The notes under the pieces were generated by a model that was given only the letters and a program-made list of their open reading frames with translations, did not search any database and was not told the origin of the DNA. Both the position numbers and the translations under genes were made by a program. From Mesorhizobium intechi (GTDB lineage Bacteria > Pseudomonadota > Alphaproteobacteria > Rhizobiales > Rhizobiaceae): a stretch of 64,000 bases of DNA. The stretch is taken from contig NZ_PNOT02000082.1 of assembly GCF_002879535.1 (NCBI RefSeq), positions 1-64,000 of the forward strand, given 5' to 3'. Numbering within the stretch: position 1 is the first letter of the stretch; every line of letters starts with the position of its first letter. This document shows, piece by piece, positions 24,690 through 33,668 of the stretch.

Positions 24690-25298
24690 ATGTTTTCCCG
24701 ATTCTACGACCGGAGTTCCCTCCGCGTCATCTCAGGCCGGACGTTTCTCCGTGTCTGCTCAATGGCTATCGCGCTCATGGGCGTCCTCGTCTTTTCGACT
24801 TCAGCCCTGCGGGCCCAGGAGTACACCGCTCAGGAGATTATCGATTCCGGTCACAAGTTCTTCGGCGCGACATCGGGTGGGCTCGCCACCGTCGTCGAGA
24901 AGATCTTCGCCTCCTATGGCTTGCCCAATGGCTATCTGCTCGGTGAGGAGGGGTCCGGCGCGCTGATCGGCGGGCTGACCTACGGCGAAGGCACGCTCTA
25001 CACCAAGAATGCCGGCGATCACAAAGTGTTCTGGCAAGGCCCGTCGCTAGGCTGGGATTTCGGCGGCGAGGGGTCCCGGGTGATGATGCTGGTCTACAAT
25101 CTCGACGATGTCAGCAATCTCTACAACCGCTACGGCGGCGTCGCCGGGTCGGCCTATGTGGTGGCGGGCGTCGGCTTCAATGTGTTGAAGAACAACAATG
25201 TGCTCCTGGTGCCGATCCGCACCGGCGTCGGCGCCCGGCTCGGCGTCAATCTCGGCTATCTGAAACTGACCGAGCGGGCGACCTGGAATCCGTTCTGA
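24690..25298 (+). CDS. eipA: Envelope integrity protein EipA-like (DUF1134)
   Basis: A 202-residue exported protein. The signal peptide covers about 1-38 (Arg-rich start, hydrophobic core, ALRAQ cleavage region). The mature protein is DUF1134: AQEIIDSGHKFFGATSGGLA, GLPNGYLLGEEGSGALIGGL, GPSLGWDFGGEG and a C-terminal LTERATWNPF. In Brucella, EipA is a periplasmic 10-strand barrel needed for envelope stress resistance. ATG 24690 has GGAG 9 nt upstream and is better than the ATG at 24672. A near-consensus CtrA site lies upstream. Confidence 0.9.
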   Translation: MFSRFYDRSSLRVISGRTFLRVCSMAIALMGVLVFSTSALRAQEYTAQEIIDSGHKFFGATSGGLATVVEKIFASYGLPNGYLLGEEGSGALIGGLTYGEGTLYTKNAGDHKVFWQGPSLGWDFGGEGSRVMMLVYNLDDVSNLYNRYGGVAGSAYVVAGVGFNVLKNNNVLLVPIRTGVGARLGVNLGYLKLTERATWNPF

Positions 25299-25457
25299 GT
25301 CCGACCGATGATGACCGAAATGCCAAGTTTTCGATGGGAATTCTAGGCCTTTGACCCTCCACACGCTGTGGCAAGCTCTTGCCGCAGCGCCGGATTTCCG
25401 CCATGCCAGTATGATGCGGTCCAGTTCCGGCGGTTGCCGCCGATAGCGGGTAGTCCT

Positions 25458-26609
25458 TTGGTTCAGTCGGTTCTGTTCTTTGCCCTCGGCTTTCTCTGCG
25501 CCGGCTTTCTGGCGCTGATGGTGGCTCCGGCCGTCTGGCGCCGTGCCGTCGCGTTGACCCGCAGGCGCATCGAGGCCTCCATCCCGCTGACGCAGACCGA
25601 AATCCAGGCAGACAAGGACCGCATCCGGGCGGAATACGCCATGGCAACGCGCCGCCTCGAAATGAACGTCAAGGCGCTGCGCGAGAAAGCCGCCGAACAG
25701 CTCGTCGAGATCAGTCGTGGCCATGAAACGTTGAAGGAATTGGCGATCGAACGCACGGACAAGAACCACGCGCTCGCCGAACTCGGCGCCAAGAACGAGG
25801 CGCTGCGGCAGCGCGAAGAGGACCTGCACCGGCTTTCGGAGCGGCTCAAGGAAACCGAACGCAAGCTGGAGAAGCGGGCGCTGGAGCTCGAAAAGCTGGA
25901 GCAGATGTATGACGATGCCAGTTTTTCCTCCTCCAGCCGGCAGATCGAGCTCGTGGCGCGGGAGTCCGAAGTGCAGAAGCTGGCCAGCGACATCGCGCTG
26001 CTGCGCGGCCAGCGCAAGGAAGCGGACCGGCGCCAGCAGGAGATCGCGGCCGAAAGCAAGGCCGCGCGCGAAGCGCTGAAGGCGGAGAAGAAAAGGGTGG
26101 CCGAACTCGACAAGAAGGTCGAACGGCTGCTGGCGACTCTCGCCGATCGCGAGGACAAGCTCGACCGTCGCGAAAAGGAGCTGGCGCGGCTGCGCGAAAA
26201 GGCGAAGGCCGAGGAGGGCGGACCGGCCCTGCGGCTGGTCGGCAGGCCGGATGAAGCGGGCCGGCCCGACGAGGCCAAACAGCGCGATGATCTCGACCAG
26301 GCGATCGCCAAGCTCGACAGGGACCGCGAGCGGCTGGAGGCCAGGCTCACGGCGCTGGCGCGCGAGAACAAGCGGCTCAGGGCGGATCTCGGCGCCGCGG
26401 CATCGTCCGGCACGGCGAATGCGAGTGCCGCGCTGCGCGAGCAGATGAACGAGCTGGCGGCTGAAGTCGTCCACCTGACGGCCAAGCTCGAGGGGCCCGA
26501 TTCCCCGATCGCCAAGGCGCTGGCGGCACCACAGGACAGCCGATCCAACGGCGGCGATCGCAGCCTCGCCGACCGCGTGCGGGCCTTGCAGAAGGCGGAC
26601 GCGAACTGA
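25458..26609 (+). CDS. Membrane-anchored coiled-coil protein
   Basis: About 383 residues. One N-terminal membrane helix (VLFFALGFLCAGFLALMVAP) is followed by a conserved patch (RRAVALTRRRIEASIPLTQT, then IQADKDRIRAEYAMATRRLE) and then about 250 residues of charged Ala/Glu/Lys/Arg coiled coil. The C-terminus has SLADRVRALQ. It probably sits in the inner membrane with a cytoplasmic rod. The family is conserved in Rhizobiales, but I know of no assigned role. The start is uncertain: I use TTG 25458 because homology begins there; the frame is open to an ATG at 25368. Confidence 0.75.
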   Translation: MVQSVLFFALGFLCAGFLALMVAPAVWRRAVALTRRRIEASIPLTQTEIQADKDRIRAEYAMATRRLEMNVKALREKAAEQLVEISRGHETLKELAIERTDKNHALAELGAKNEALRQREEDLHRLSERLKETERKLEKRALELEKLEQMYDDASFSSSSRQIELVARESEVQKLASDIALLRGQRKEADRRQQEIAAESKAAREALKAEKKRVAELDKKVERLLATLADREDKLDRREKELARLREKAKAEEGGPALRLVGRPDEAGRPDEAKQRDDLDQAIAKLDRDRERLEARLTALARENKRLRADLGAAASSGTANASAALREQMNELAAEVVHLTAKLEGPDSPIAKALAAPQDSRSNGGDRSLADRVRALQKADAN

Positions 26610-26635
26610 AGCGGCGGTGCGCCGCAGTCGCTTGC

Positions 26636-27433
26636 TCAACGATGCGAGAAGTGATGCAGGGCAATGGCTGACGCGGCGGCGACATTCAGGCTGTCGAAGC
26701 CTCTCGACATGGTGATCCGCACGGTTTGCAGGCGCGCAAGCAGGCTTTCCGGCAGGCCTTCGCCCTCGGTGCCGAGATAGAGCGCCAGCCGCTTGGCCGG
26801 TCTTGCATCGCTGATGTCGATGTTTCCGCGCGGCGATAGGGCGAATTGTTCGAAATCCCGTTCGGCGAGCATTGCCGTAAAGCCTGACGTGTCGCTGAAG
26901 GACGCAAACGGGATCTTGAGCGCGGCGCCGACGGAAACGCGGATCGCCTTGCGGTACAGCGGGTCGCAGCATGTCGCATCCATCAGCACCGCATCGGCGC
27001 CGAAGGCGGCGGCGTTGCGGAAGATCGAGCCCATATTGTCGTGGTTGGCGATGCCGACGAGCACCACCACCAGGGCCTGGCCGGGCAAGGCATCCAGCAA
27101 TGACGTGGCCGCTTGCGGCGTCTCCTTGCGACCGATGGCCAGGATGCCGCGATGCATGTGGAAGCCGGCGATCGCATCCATCACCGCGCTGGTGACCACG
27201 TAGACCGGCAGGTCTGCCGGTGCCTTGTGCAGGATGTCATTCAGGCCGCCGAGCCGGTTTTCCAAGACCAGTATGGATTCGGCGCCGAAGCGACCGGACG
27301 ACAGAAGCAAGTCGAGAACCACCTTGCCTTCGGCGACGAAACGGCCTTGCCGGCCGGCAAGATCGCGTTCGCGAATATCGAGATAGGCGGCGACGCGTGA
27401 GTCCCGTGGGTCGTCGATGCGAATTGGGTCCAT
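26636..27433 (-). CDS. SpoU/TrmH family RNA 2'-O-methyltransferase
   Basis: A 265-residue enzyme with an L30e-like substrate-binding N-terminus (FVAEGKVVLDLLLSSGRF) and a SPOUT domain. Motif 1 is VGIANHDNMGSIFRNAAAFG (Asn/Arg catalytic motif), motif 2 is LYLGTEGEGLP, and motif 3 is ITMSRGFDSLNVAAASAIAL. These are the three knot motifs that bind S-adenosylmethionine. The target nucleotide (rRNA or tRNA) cannot be read from sequence. Complete length. Confidence 0.9.
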   Translation of the reverse strand: MDPIRIDDPRDSRVAAYLDIRERDLAGRQGRFVAEGKVVLDLLLSSGRFGAESILVLENRLGGLNDILHKAPADLPVYVVTSAVMDAIAGFHMHRGILAIGRKETPQAATSLLDALPGQALVVVLVGIANHDNMGSIFRNAAAFGADAVLMDATCCDPLYRKAIRVSVGAALKIPFASFSDTSGFTAMLAERDFEQFALSPRGNIDISDARPAKRLALYLGTEGEGLPESLLARLQTVRITMSRGFDSLNVAAASAIALHHFSHR

Positions 27434-27535
27434 GTCCTGCGCTCAAACATCGAGAGCGTGGCTCGTGCGTTGGAGAGACGCACAAGCCACGCTCCGGAAA
27501 TCGTCAGCGAGGTAAGCAGCCGCAGCAGCGTCCGG

Positions 27536-27880
27536 TCAACTCCCGGCGCGGCGCAATCTCTGTGCCATCTGGGACAGGTCCTCCTTGCCGGTACCGAAAA
27601 TACCATCCAGCATGACAAGCAACTCGCGCACCGCGTCGGATTTGCAGGAATAGTAGATCATCTGACGGTCGCGGCGGGTTTCCACGAGGTCGAGCGCCCG
27701 CAGCTTGGCCAGATGCTGCGAGAGCGCGGATTGGCTGAGCATCACCTTGTCGGCGATGGCACCGACCGACATTTCACCGTCGATCAGATAGCTCATAATC
27801 AGGAGCCGCTTTTCGTTGCCCATGAGCATCAAAAATTCGGCAGCAGATTCGGCGTTGGCGATTAGCTTTGTCGAGACCAT
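27536..27880 (-). CDS. ArsR family regulator, NolR-like
   Basis: A 114-residue winged-helix repressor: LMGNEKRLLIMSYLIDGEMS, then SVGAIADKVMLSQSALSQHLAKLRALDLV, and the wing RRDRQMIYYS. The recognition helix segment LSQSALSQHL and the RRD...IYY wing match NolR of Sinorhizobium, which represses nodulation and other genes. No CxC metal-binding pair is present, so it is not a typical metal sensor. It stands alone; its target is unknown. Confidence 0.85.
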   Translation of the reverse strand: MVSTKLIANAESAAEFLMLMGNEKRLLIMSYLIDGEMSVGAIADKVMLSQSALSQHLAKLRALDLVETRRDRQMIYYSCKSDAVRELLVMLDGIFGTGKEDLSQMAQRLRRAGS

Positions 27881-28036
27881 GAATGCCCCATGCTGTTGTG
27901 CTCATCGAGGCGCCATGGGGGCAATGGTGCCTGAATCCATAAATTCACTTGCGAAAGGCTACCGACGAGTCGGCGCCGCCTCTGAAACGTAGAACATTTC
28001 TTTCAAATCTCAAGTGTTGCTTTTGATCAAACGCAA

Positions 28037-28816
28037 TTAAGTTTCGCTATTTGCCTGTCCCGCAGCCCGGCCGCCCCAGGCCATTTCGACCAGGGCGGGT
28101 CGCAAACCCTTCACTGACACCAGAGGTTGTGGAAAGAATACCCGGCAAACCCTGTCTCCCAATACGAGATCCATGCCTTCAGCGTCAAAACCGGCGATGC
28201 TCCAGCCGTCGCCAGATGCCCCGGCGTAATGATGGGCGTAAATTGCGATCGCGTCCAGATGGTCCGCGTTCATGTGCTCGACCGCGGACTGTTCGCTCGC
28301 CGCAAGTTCTTCGATGATGGGTCCGACGCTGATAAGATCGGAGCGATCGAGCAGATAGGCCTTGCCGAAGCCGCCATTGAGGCTGGCGCGCTGCGGCTCG
28401 AGGCGAAAGATCGAGAAGTCGCCAAGCCCGGCATACAGGCTTGCCTTGGGATTGCGGTTGAGATAGCGGCGCTCGGCGCGGGCGTGCGTGTCAGTGCCAC
28501 GCTCGAGCCGCGATGCCTGGCAGATCAGCGTCAAGCGGGGATGCGCCAGCGGGTCTCCCTTGCCCGGCTCTCCGAGCAGCAGGGAACAGCGTGGATCGGC
28601 AAGCATGGCGGGCGTGTGCGCCGAGAGCATCGAGACCAGGATCAGCGGGGCGCCGTCGATATCGGTGGCGACACCAACCCGGCTCGCCAGCGGCGACCCG
28701 GTCTGCGGTTCCAGCACCGCCAGGGCACCGAAGCGGGCGCTGCGCAGAAGCGTCTTCGCCAAGCGGATCGCCTCGGCGTCGGTCTCGCGGATCACGTCCT
28801 TCTTTCGATCGTCCAA
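28037..28816 (-). CDS. HugZ-like heme-utilisation/pyridoxamine-phosphate-oxidase-fold protein
   Basis: A 259-residue protein with an N-terminal split barrel (about 15-150: LLRSARFGALAVLEPQTGSP, SMLSAHTPAMLADPRCSLLL) and a C-terminal DUF2470 domain (about 175-255: EHMNADHLDAIAIYAHHYAG). This two-domain plan is that of HugZ/HutZ-type heme oxygenases and plant heme-binding proteins. The His-rich HMNADH is where heme is held in relatives. No heme uptake genes are adjacent. It starts at TTG 28816 with AGGACGAG upstream. Confidence 0.85.
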   Translation of the reverse strand: MDDRKKDVIRETDAEAIRLAKTLLRSARFGALAVLEPQTGSPLASRVGVATDIDGAPLILVSMLSAHTPAMLADPRCSLLLGEPGKGDPLAHPRLTLICQASRLERGTDTHARAERRYLNRNPKASLYAGLGDFSIFRLEPQRASLNGGFGKAYLLDRSDLISVGPIIEELAASEQSAVEHMNADHLDAIAIYAHHYAGASGDGWSIAGFDAEGMDLVLGDRVCRVFFPQPLVSVKGLRPALVEMAWGGRAAGQANSET

Positions 28817-28925
28817 GGTCTCGTCCTGCTAAGTTGATTTTCCTATTCCACCTATCGGACGATGATGCCGGTCCTGGCAAGCGTACTGTGTAATTCGCAA
28901 GAGCATGCGCACTTCTGGACTTATA

Positions 28926-29687
28926 CTACTTCGGCGCCATGCGGATGGCGCCGTCGAGGCGGATGGTTTCGCCGTTCAGCATCTGGTTTTCGATGATGTG
29001 CAGGGCAAGCGCGGCATACTCGGACGGTTCGCCGAGGCGGGACGGGAAGGGCACGGCGGCGCCGAGCGAATCCTGCACCTCCTGCGGCATGCCGGCCATC
29101 ATCGGTGTCTTGAAGATGCCGGGCGCGATGGTGCAGACGCGGATGCCGGAACGCGCAAGATCGCGCGCCACCGGCAGGGTCATGCCGACCACGCCGCCCT
29201 TCGAAGCGGAATAGGCGGCCTGGCCGATCTGGCCGTCATAGGCGGCGACCGAAGCGGTGTTGACGATGACGCCACGTTCGCCGCCCTGCAGCGGGTCGAG
29301 CCTGGCGGTGCGGTCGGCGACCAGGCGGATCATGTTGAAGGTGCCGATCAGATTGACCTCGATCACCTTGCGGTATTGATCCAGTGGATGCGGCCCGTCC
29401 TTGCCGATCGTCTTCACGCCAATGGCGATGCCGGCGCAATTGACCAAAAGGCGCGGCTCGCCAAGCTTGCTCGCCGTCTCGGCGACGGCGGCGGCGCCGC
29501 TGTCGGCGTTGCTGACGTCGCATTGCACGGCAATGCCGCCGATTTCAGCCGCAACCTTGGTGGCGCGGTCGATGCCGACATCGAAGATGGCGACGCGGGC
29601 ACCCTTGGCGGAAAGCGCGCGAGCCGTTGCCTCGCCAAGGCCGGAGCCGCCGCCGGTGACGATCGCGATCTGGCCGTTAGGGTTCAT
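28926..29687 (-). CDS. Short-chain dehydrogenase, 3-hydroxyacyl-CoA dehydrogenase type II-like
   Basis: A 253-residue SDR. The NAD motif is [12 protein letters not shown], the NNAG-equivalent is NCAGIAIG, catalytic Ser is in [13 protein letters not shown], and YSASKGG holds Tyr and Lys. The arrangement and the PGIFKTPMM loop match HSD17B10-like 3-hydroxyacyl-CoA dehydrogenases, which oxidise 3-hydroxyacyl-CoA with NAD in fatty acid or branched amino acid breakdown. GAGAGG precedes ATG 29687. There is no thiolase or acyl-CoA dehydrogenase beside it. Confidence 0.85.
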   Translation of the reverse strand: MNPNGQIAIVTGGGSGLGEATARALSAKGARVAIFDVGIDRATKVAAEIGGIAVQCDVSNADSGAAAVAETASKLGEPRLLVNCAGIAIGVKTIGKDGPHPLDQYRKVIEVNLIGTFNMIRLVADRTARLDPLQGGERGVIVNTASVAAYDGQIGQAAYSASKGGVVGMTLPVARDLARSGIRVCTIAPGIFKTPMMAGMPQEVQDSLGAAVPFPSRLGEPSEYAALALHIIENQMLNGETIRLDGAIRMAPK

Positions 29688-29816
29688 GGCGTCATCCTCT
29701 CCCGGAGCAATCCATTATTTCACGAAAGCACCGAACCGTTTCACATCTTCCTGGAATTGCTCCAAGAAAACAGGGATGGATCAGGCCCGGATCGACGGTC
29801 AAGGTCAAGCCATCGC

Positions 29817-30341
29817 CTAGACGTGCTCGGCGACCCTGGCCTGGCTGGCATGACCGACCTCGCCCGTGAGCCTGGCCACCGCGCCCGGCGTGATCTCGTG
29901 CGACAGAAGCCGGTCGAGATCGACAGGGCGCGGCATTGAGATCTGGCCGCGCGGGATGCGCTTGAAGCCGAGCGGCCCGTAATAGGGCTCGTCGCCGACC
30001 AGGATGACGGCGGGCACGCCGGCCTTTGCAGCCGCTTCCAGCGCGATCGCCACCAGCCGGCGGCCGATGCCGAGGTTCTTGAAGGCGGGCCGCACCGCGA
30101 GCGGCCCGAGCATCAGCGCGCGTCCGGCACCGGCGGCTATGCGGGTCATTCGCACCGAGGCGACGACGCGATCGCCATCGACCGCCACAAAGGACAGCGC
30201 GCGCTCGTGGCCGCCGGCTTCGCGGATCTTGTAGGCGGCAAGCACGAAGCGGCCGGGCCCGAAGGCCTCGTCATTGATGGCATCGATTTCGGGGTCGTGC
30301 GCGGGAGTTTCCGGCAAGTATTTCACGTCGGCAAGGCTCAT
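29817..30341 (-). CDS. GNAT family N-acetyltransferase
   Basis: A 174-residue acetyltransferase. The acetyl-CoA loop is RPAFKNLGIGRRLVAIALEAA, followed by GVPAVILVGDEPYYGPLGFKRIP, which is typical of the YhbS-like group acting on small amines or protein N-termini. The ATG at 30341 starts the homology; the frame is open to 30440 without support. Acceptor substrate unknown. Confidence 0.85.
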   Translation of the reverse strand: MSLADVKYLPETPAHDPEIDAINDEAFGPGRFVLAAYKIREAGGHERALSFVAVDGDRVVASVRMTRIAAGAGRALMLGPLAVRPAFKNLGIGRRLVAIALEAAAKAGVPAVILVGDEPYYGPLGFKRIPRGQISMPRPVDLDRLLSHEITPGAVARLTGEVGHASQARVAEHV

Positions 30342-30614
30342 GGTCTTTGCGTTCCGGTAGAGGAGGAAAGGTTGCTGCAAACGGCAGCGTTCGCCAGTCA
30401 GCGCTTCATCAAGCGCGGGCGCCCTTTCGTCGTCGGTCAAACCGGATCAAGGCAAAGTCGAACATGCGGAGTGTCCGCTAGCATCAATTTTCGGCCGCCG
30501 CAATTGGCCTGATGTGTTGGTCGTCTCCGTCAAGTGACGGTCTGTTCAGCGCCTGACGCCTTCGGCGGCGCAACCCTGGACCTAAATAATGGGAAAGGAC
30601 GCAAGGAGAATCGC

Positions 30615-31598
30615 ATGGGATTGCTGGTGGAGGGCAGGTGGCAGGATCGCTGGTACGATACCGCTGACAACGGCGGCAGGTTCGTGCGAACGCAGTCGCA
30701 ATGGCGTGACTGGATCACCGTCGACGGGGCGCCGGCCGAAGGCCGGCGGCGCGGCTTCAAGGCCGAACCGGGGCGCTACCATCTCTATGTCTCGCTCGCT
30801 TGTCCGTGGGCGCACCGGACGCTGATTTTTCGCGCGCTGAAGAGGCTCGAGGGCATCATCTCCGTCTCGGTCGTGCATCATTTCATGGGCGCCAATGGCT
30901 GGACATTCCTGGGCGAGGACGGCGCCACCGGCGACACGCTTTACGGTCTCGATTTCCTGCACCAGATCTATGCCAAGGCCGATCCCGCCTATTCCGGCAG
31001 GGTGACCGTGCCGGTGCTGTGGGACAAGAAGGAGCAGACCATCGTCTCGAACGAGTCTTCCGAGATCATCCGCATGCTCAATTCGGCATTCGACGCATGG
31101 GGCGATGCAAGCCTCGACTTCTATCCCGGGGACCTGCGCAATGAGATCGACCGCGTCAACGCGCTGGTCTATCCCGCGGTCAACAACGGCGTCTACCGCG
31201 CCGGCTTCGCCACCACGCAGCGTGCCTATGAGGAGGCGTTCGGCGAACTGTTCGCGGCGCTCGATACGTTGGAGGAGCGGCTGTCAAAACAGCGCTATCT
31301 CGTCGGCGACCGCATCACCGAGGCCGACTGGCGGCTGTTCACCACGCTGGTGCGCTTCGATCCGGTCTATGTCGGCCATTTCAAATGCAATCTGCGGCGC
31401 ATCGCCGACTATCCGAACCTGTCGAACTATTTGCGCGATCTCTATCAGGTGCCTGGTGTCGCCGCGACCGTGAACCTGCATCACATCAAGGCGCACTACT
31501 ACGGCAGCCACGAAACGATCAATCCGACACGAATCGTGCCGGTGGGGCCGGAGCTTGACTATGGGGCGCCGCATGATCGGGCAAGATTCGCGATCTGA
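30615..31598 (+). CDS. Glutathionyl-hydroquinone reductase (Xi-class glutathione transferase)
   Basis: A 327-residue enzyme. The catalytic Cys63 is in the motif SLACPWAHR, NESSEIIRMLN holds the glutathione site, and the helical C-terminal domain includes ITEADWRLFTTLVRFDPVYV. These enzymes strip glutathione from glutathionyl-hydroquinones, recycling oxidised quinones (PcpF/YqjG type). AAGGAG is 5 nt before ATG 30615. It is monocistronic here. Confidence 0.93.
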   Translation: MGLLVEGRWQDRWYDTADNGGRFVRTQSQWRDWITVDGAPAEGRRRGFKAEPGRYHLYVSLACPWAHRTLIFRALKRLEGIISVSVVHHFMGANGWTFLGEDGATGDTLYGLDFLHQIYAKADPAYSGRVTVPVLWDKKEQTIVSNESSEIIRMLNSAFDAWGDASLDFYPGDLRNEIDRVNALVYPAVNNGVYRAGFATTQRAYEEAFGELFAALDTLEERLSKQRYLVGDRITEADWRLFTTLVRFDPVYVGHFKCNLRRIADYPNLSNYLRDLYQVPGVAATVNLHHIKAHYYGSHETINPTRIVPVGPELDYGAPHDRARFAI

Positions 31599-31628
31599 GA
31601 TCTGCAATACCCGCGGCGGGCATCGTCG

Positions 31629-32108
31629 CTATCGGAAGGTTTCCGTGTTGATGCGAGCCTGCCTGGCAAGCTCCGCTTTCAGGAAACTTTTGCCCATGCG
31701 GCTGGAGTAGCCCAGGGCGTTGATAGCGAAAACCACAAGCCCGGCAAACAGCAAGATGAAAACCCAGACGAGGGCAGGCAAGGTATCGCTTCCCGGCATG
31801 GCTCCGCCCGCAACGGCAAGGCCTACCAGCATCAGTGAAAGCAGGCACGAGGCCAGAGACGAAAAAAGCGTTATCTTCCAATATTCGTCTCGATTGAAAA
31901 GCCGAAGGTTCCTGTTGATGAATTTGTAGGAGGCGAAAGAGGTCGACCCGAACGCAATAGCGAAGCCGCTTGCATGGCCAAAGCTGTCGGGTAGCGACGG
32001 AGCCATCATCGCCACGCCCATAAACACAACGGTCAAGCCCACCATCATAAGACTATAAAAGCCGACATAGGGCCAAACGCTCACTGATCTTGCTTGTTCG
32101 ACATCCAT
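31629..32108 (-). CDS. Small membrane protein, ABZJ_00895-like
   Basis: A 159-residue protein with four hydrophobic helices (about 14-36, 45-62, 78-102, 110-135). Between the second and third is SFASYKFINRNLRLFNRDEYWKI. This matches the plan of the uncharacterised ABZJ_00895 family (four helices with a basic cytoplasmic loop), but the match is by eye. No function is known. It is convergent with the hydroquinone reductase gene. Confidence 0.6.
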   Translation of the reverse strand: MDVEQARSVSVWPYVGFYSLMMVGLTVVFMGVAMMAPSLPDSFGHASGFAIAFGSTSFASYKFINRNLRLFNRDEYWKITLFSSLASCLLSLMLVGLAVAGGAMPGSDTLPALVWVFILLFAGLVVFAINALGYSSRMGKSFLKAELARQARINTETFR

Positions 32109-32171
32109 GGAATCACGCCCGTTATTTTCCTGATCAGTATAGCTCAGAGGTTTTTTGCGGCTAAGGCAAGC

Positions 32172-32666
32172 TTACCAATAGGGCGATGCGGGTTCCTCCC
32201 CAAAAACTTCGGCGATCCGTCGCAGCGTTGCCGGCGTCGTTCCCTCCGGCAAGCCATCGAGCGGGAAGAAGCCGGCCTCGGCGATCTCGTGGTCCGGCAG
32301 CTTCGGCACCGCCTGACTGAAATGCTCTATGACGTAGAAGCCGACATGGTCGCGGCGGCTGGAGCGGCAGTTGAAATGCATCGACTTCAGCACTGCCGGC
32401 GCGTTCAGCGCGATGTTGCCTTCCTCGGCGAGTTCGCGCACCAGCGCCTCGGCCAGCGTTTCTCCGACCTCGACGCCGCCGCCGGGAAGCTGCCAGCCGG
32501 GCACGTAGGTATGGCGGATCAGGAAAACGGAATTCGTCGCGGCGTCATGGACGAGGCCGCGCACGCCGAGTGTCATTGGCCGCCGCAGTACGAAATAGAG
32601 GTGGAAGAGCCTGGCCCGCAACCCCGGCCAGCCGGTCTGGCGGAAGATGTCGTCCGGATTTGCCAT
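32172..32666 (-). CDS. Nudix hydrolase
   Basis: A 164-residue Nudix enzyme with the box GGGVEVGETLAEALVRELAE followed by EG, conforming to GX5EX7REUXEEXGU. A membrane-peripheral N-terminus (LFHLYFVLRRPMTLGVRGLV) precedes it. It hydrolyses a nucleoside diphosphate linked to another group; the exact substrate is open. The frame is open far upstream through the phosphoesterase gene, which is a shadow; ATG 32666 is the real start. Divergent from the phosphoesterase. Confidence 0.88.
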   Translation of the reverse strand: MANPDDIFRQTGWPGLRARLFHLYFVLRRPMTLGVRGLVHDAATNSVFLIRHTYVPGWQLPGGGVEVGETLAEALVRELAEEGNIALNAPAVLKSMHFNCRSSRRDHVGFYVIEHFSQAVPKLPDHEIAEAGFFPLDGLPEGTTPATLRRIAEVFGEEPASPYW

Positions 32667-32738
32667 CAGGTGCCAAACCGTGGGTGATAAAGGAAACCTT
32701 GAGTGGAAAGCGGGGCGCTGGTCGCCTATGAGGGGTGG

Positions 32739-33668
32739 ATGTTCAGGCTCGCGCATATTTCCGATGTCCATCTGGGGCCGCTCCCCGATGTATCTTATCG
32801 CGATCTCGCCTCCAAGCGCGTGCTCGGCTACGTCAACTGGCAACGCAATCGCCGGCGCCATATGCATGACGCCGTCATCGACGCCATCACGGCCGACATC
32901 AAGGCGCAGAACCCCGACCACCTCGCCGTCACCGGCGACCTCGTCAATCTGGCGCTCGACGGCGAGATCGAGATGGCCAAGCACTGGCTGGAGACGCTGG
33001 GATCGCCGAACGACGTTTCCGTGGTTCCGGGAAACCACGACGCCTATGTGCCCGGCGCCTTCGACAAGGTCTGCCGCGCATGGGCGGCCTGGATGAGCGG
33101 CGACGGCGTCAACACGCCGGTCGACCGCAACGCGTTCCCCTATCTTCGCGTGCGCGGCAATGTCGCGCTGATCGGCGTCTCGACGGCGCGCGCCACGGCA
33201 CCCTTCATGGCCAACGGCTTCTTCATGGAAGGGCAGGCGGAGCGGCTCGGCAAGATTCTGCGCGACACTGGCGGGCAAGGCCTGTTTCGCGCGATCATGA
33301 TCCACCATCCGCCGGTGCGCGGCGCCGTCTCGCAGCACAAGCGGCTGTTCGGCATCGCCCGCTTCCACAAGGTCATTCGCAAGAACGGTGCGGAACTCGT
33401 CCTGCACGGTCATTCGCATCTGCCGTCGTTGTTCCAGATCGGGCTGCGCGGCGCCAAGGTTCCGGTGATCGGTGTCGCCGCAGCCGGCCAGGCGCCGGGC
33501 GGCAAGCATCCGGCCGCACAGTACAATCTGCTCGATATCGACGGCGAAAAGGGCAATTGGCGCATCCGCCTGACGCGGCGCGGCCTGACCGGGCCGGCGA
33601 TACCGCCCGCCGATCTGCAGACCTTGGAACTGGGTGTGGAGGCCAGCGCTTCTACGGCCGCAGGCTGA
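32739..33668 (+). CDS. Calcineurin-like metallophosphoesterase
   Basis: A 309-residue phosphoesterase. It has the five metal motifs: DVH (LAHISDVHLG), GDLVN, PGNHDAY, HHPP and HGHSH (LVLHGHSHLPS). The family includes cyclic-nucleotide and UDP-sugar hydrolases, so the substrate is not fixed. ATG 32739 has GAGGGG just upstream; a GTG at 32703 is an alternative. Its last 17 bp overlap the convergent gene at 33652. Confidence 0.9.
   Translation: MFRLAHISDVHLGPLPDVSYRDLASKRVLGYVNWQRNRRRHMHDAVIDAITADIKAQNPDHLAVTGDLVNLALDGEIEMAKHWLETLGSPNDVSVVPGNHDAYVPGAFDKVCRAWAAWMSGDGVNTPVDRNAFPYLRVRGNVALIGVSTARATAPFMANGFFMEGQAERLGKILRDTGGQGLFRAIMIHHPPVRGAVSQHKRLFGIARFHKVIRKNGAELVLHGHSHLPSLFQIGLRGAKVPVIGVAAAGQAPGGKHPAAQYNLLDIDGEKGNWRIRLTRRGLTGPAIPPADLQTLELGVEASASTAAG

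Noticed and set aside
25047..26972. A 641-codon minus-strand frame
   Set aside because: Antisense to the coiled-coil gene and the eipA end; composition follows the repetitive Glu/Arg codons on the other strand.
28018..28036. TTGATCAAACGCAATT as an FNR box near the HugZ-like gene
   Set aside because: The arms TTGAT and ATCAA overlap instead of being separated by four bases, so the spacing does not fit; it is also at the 3' end of the gene.
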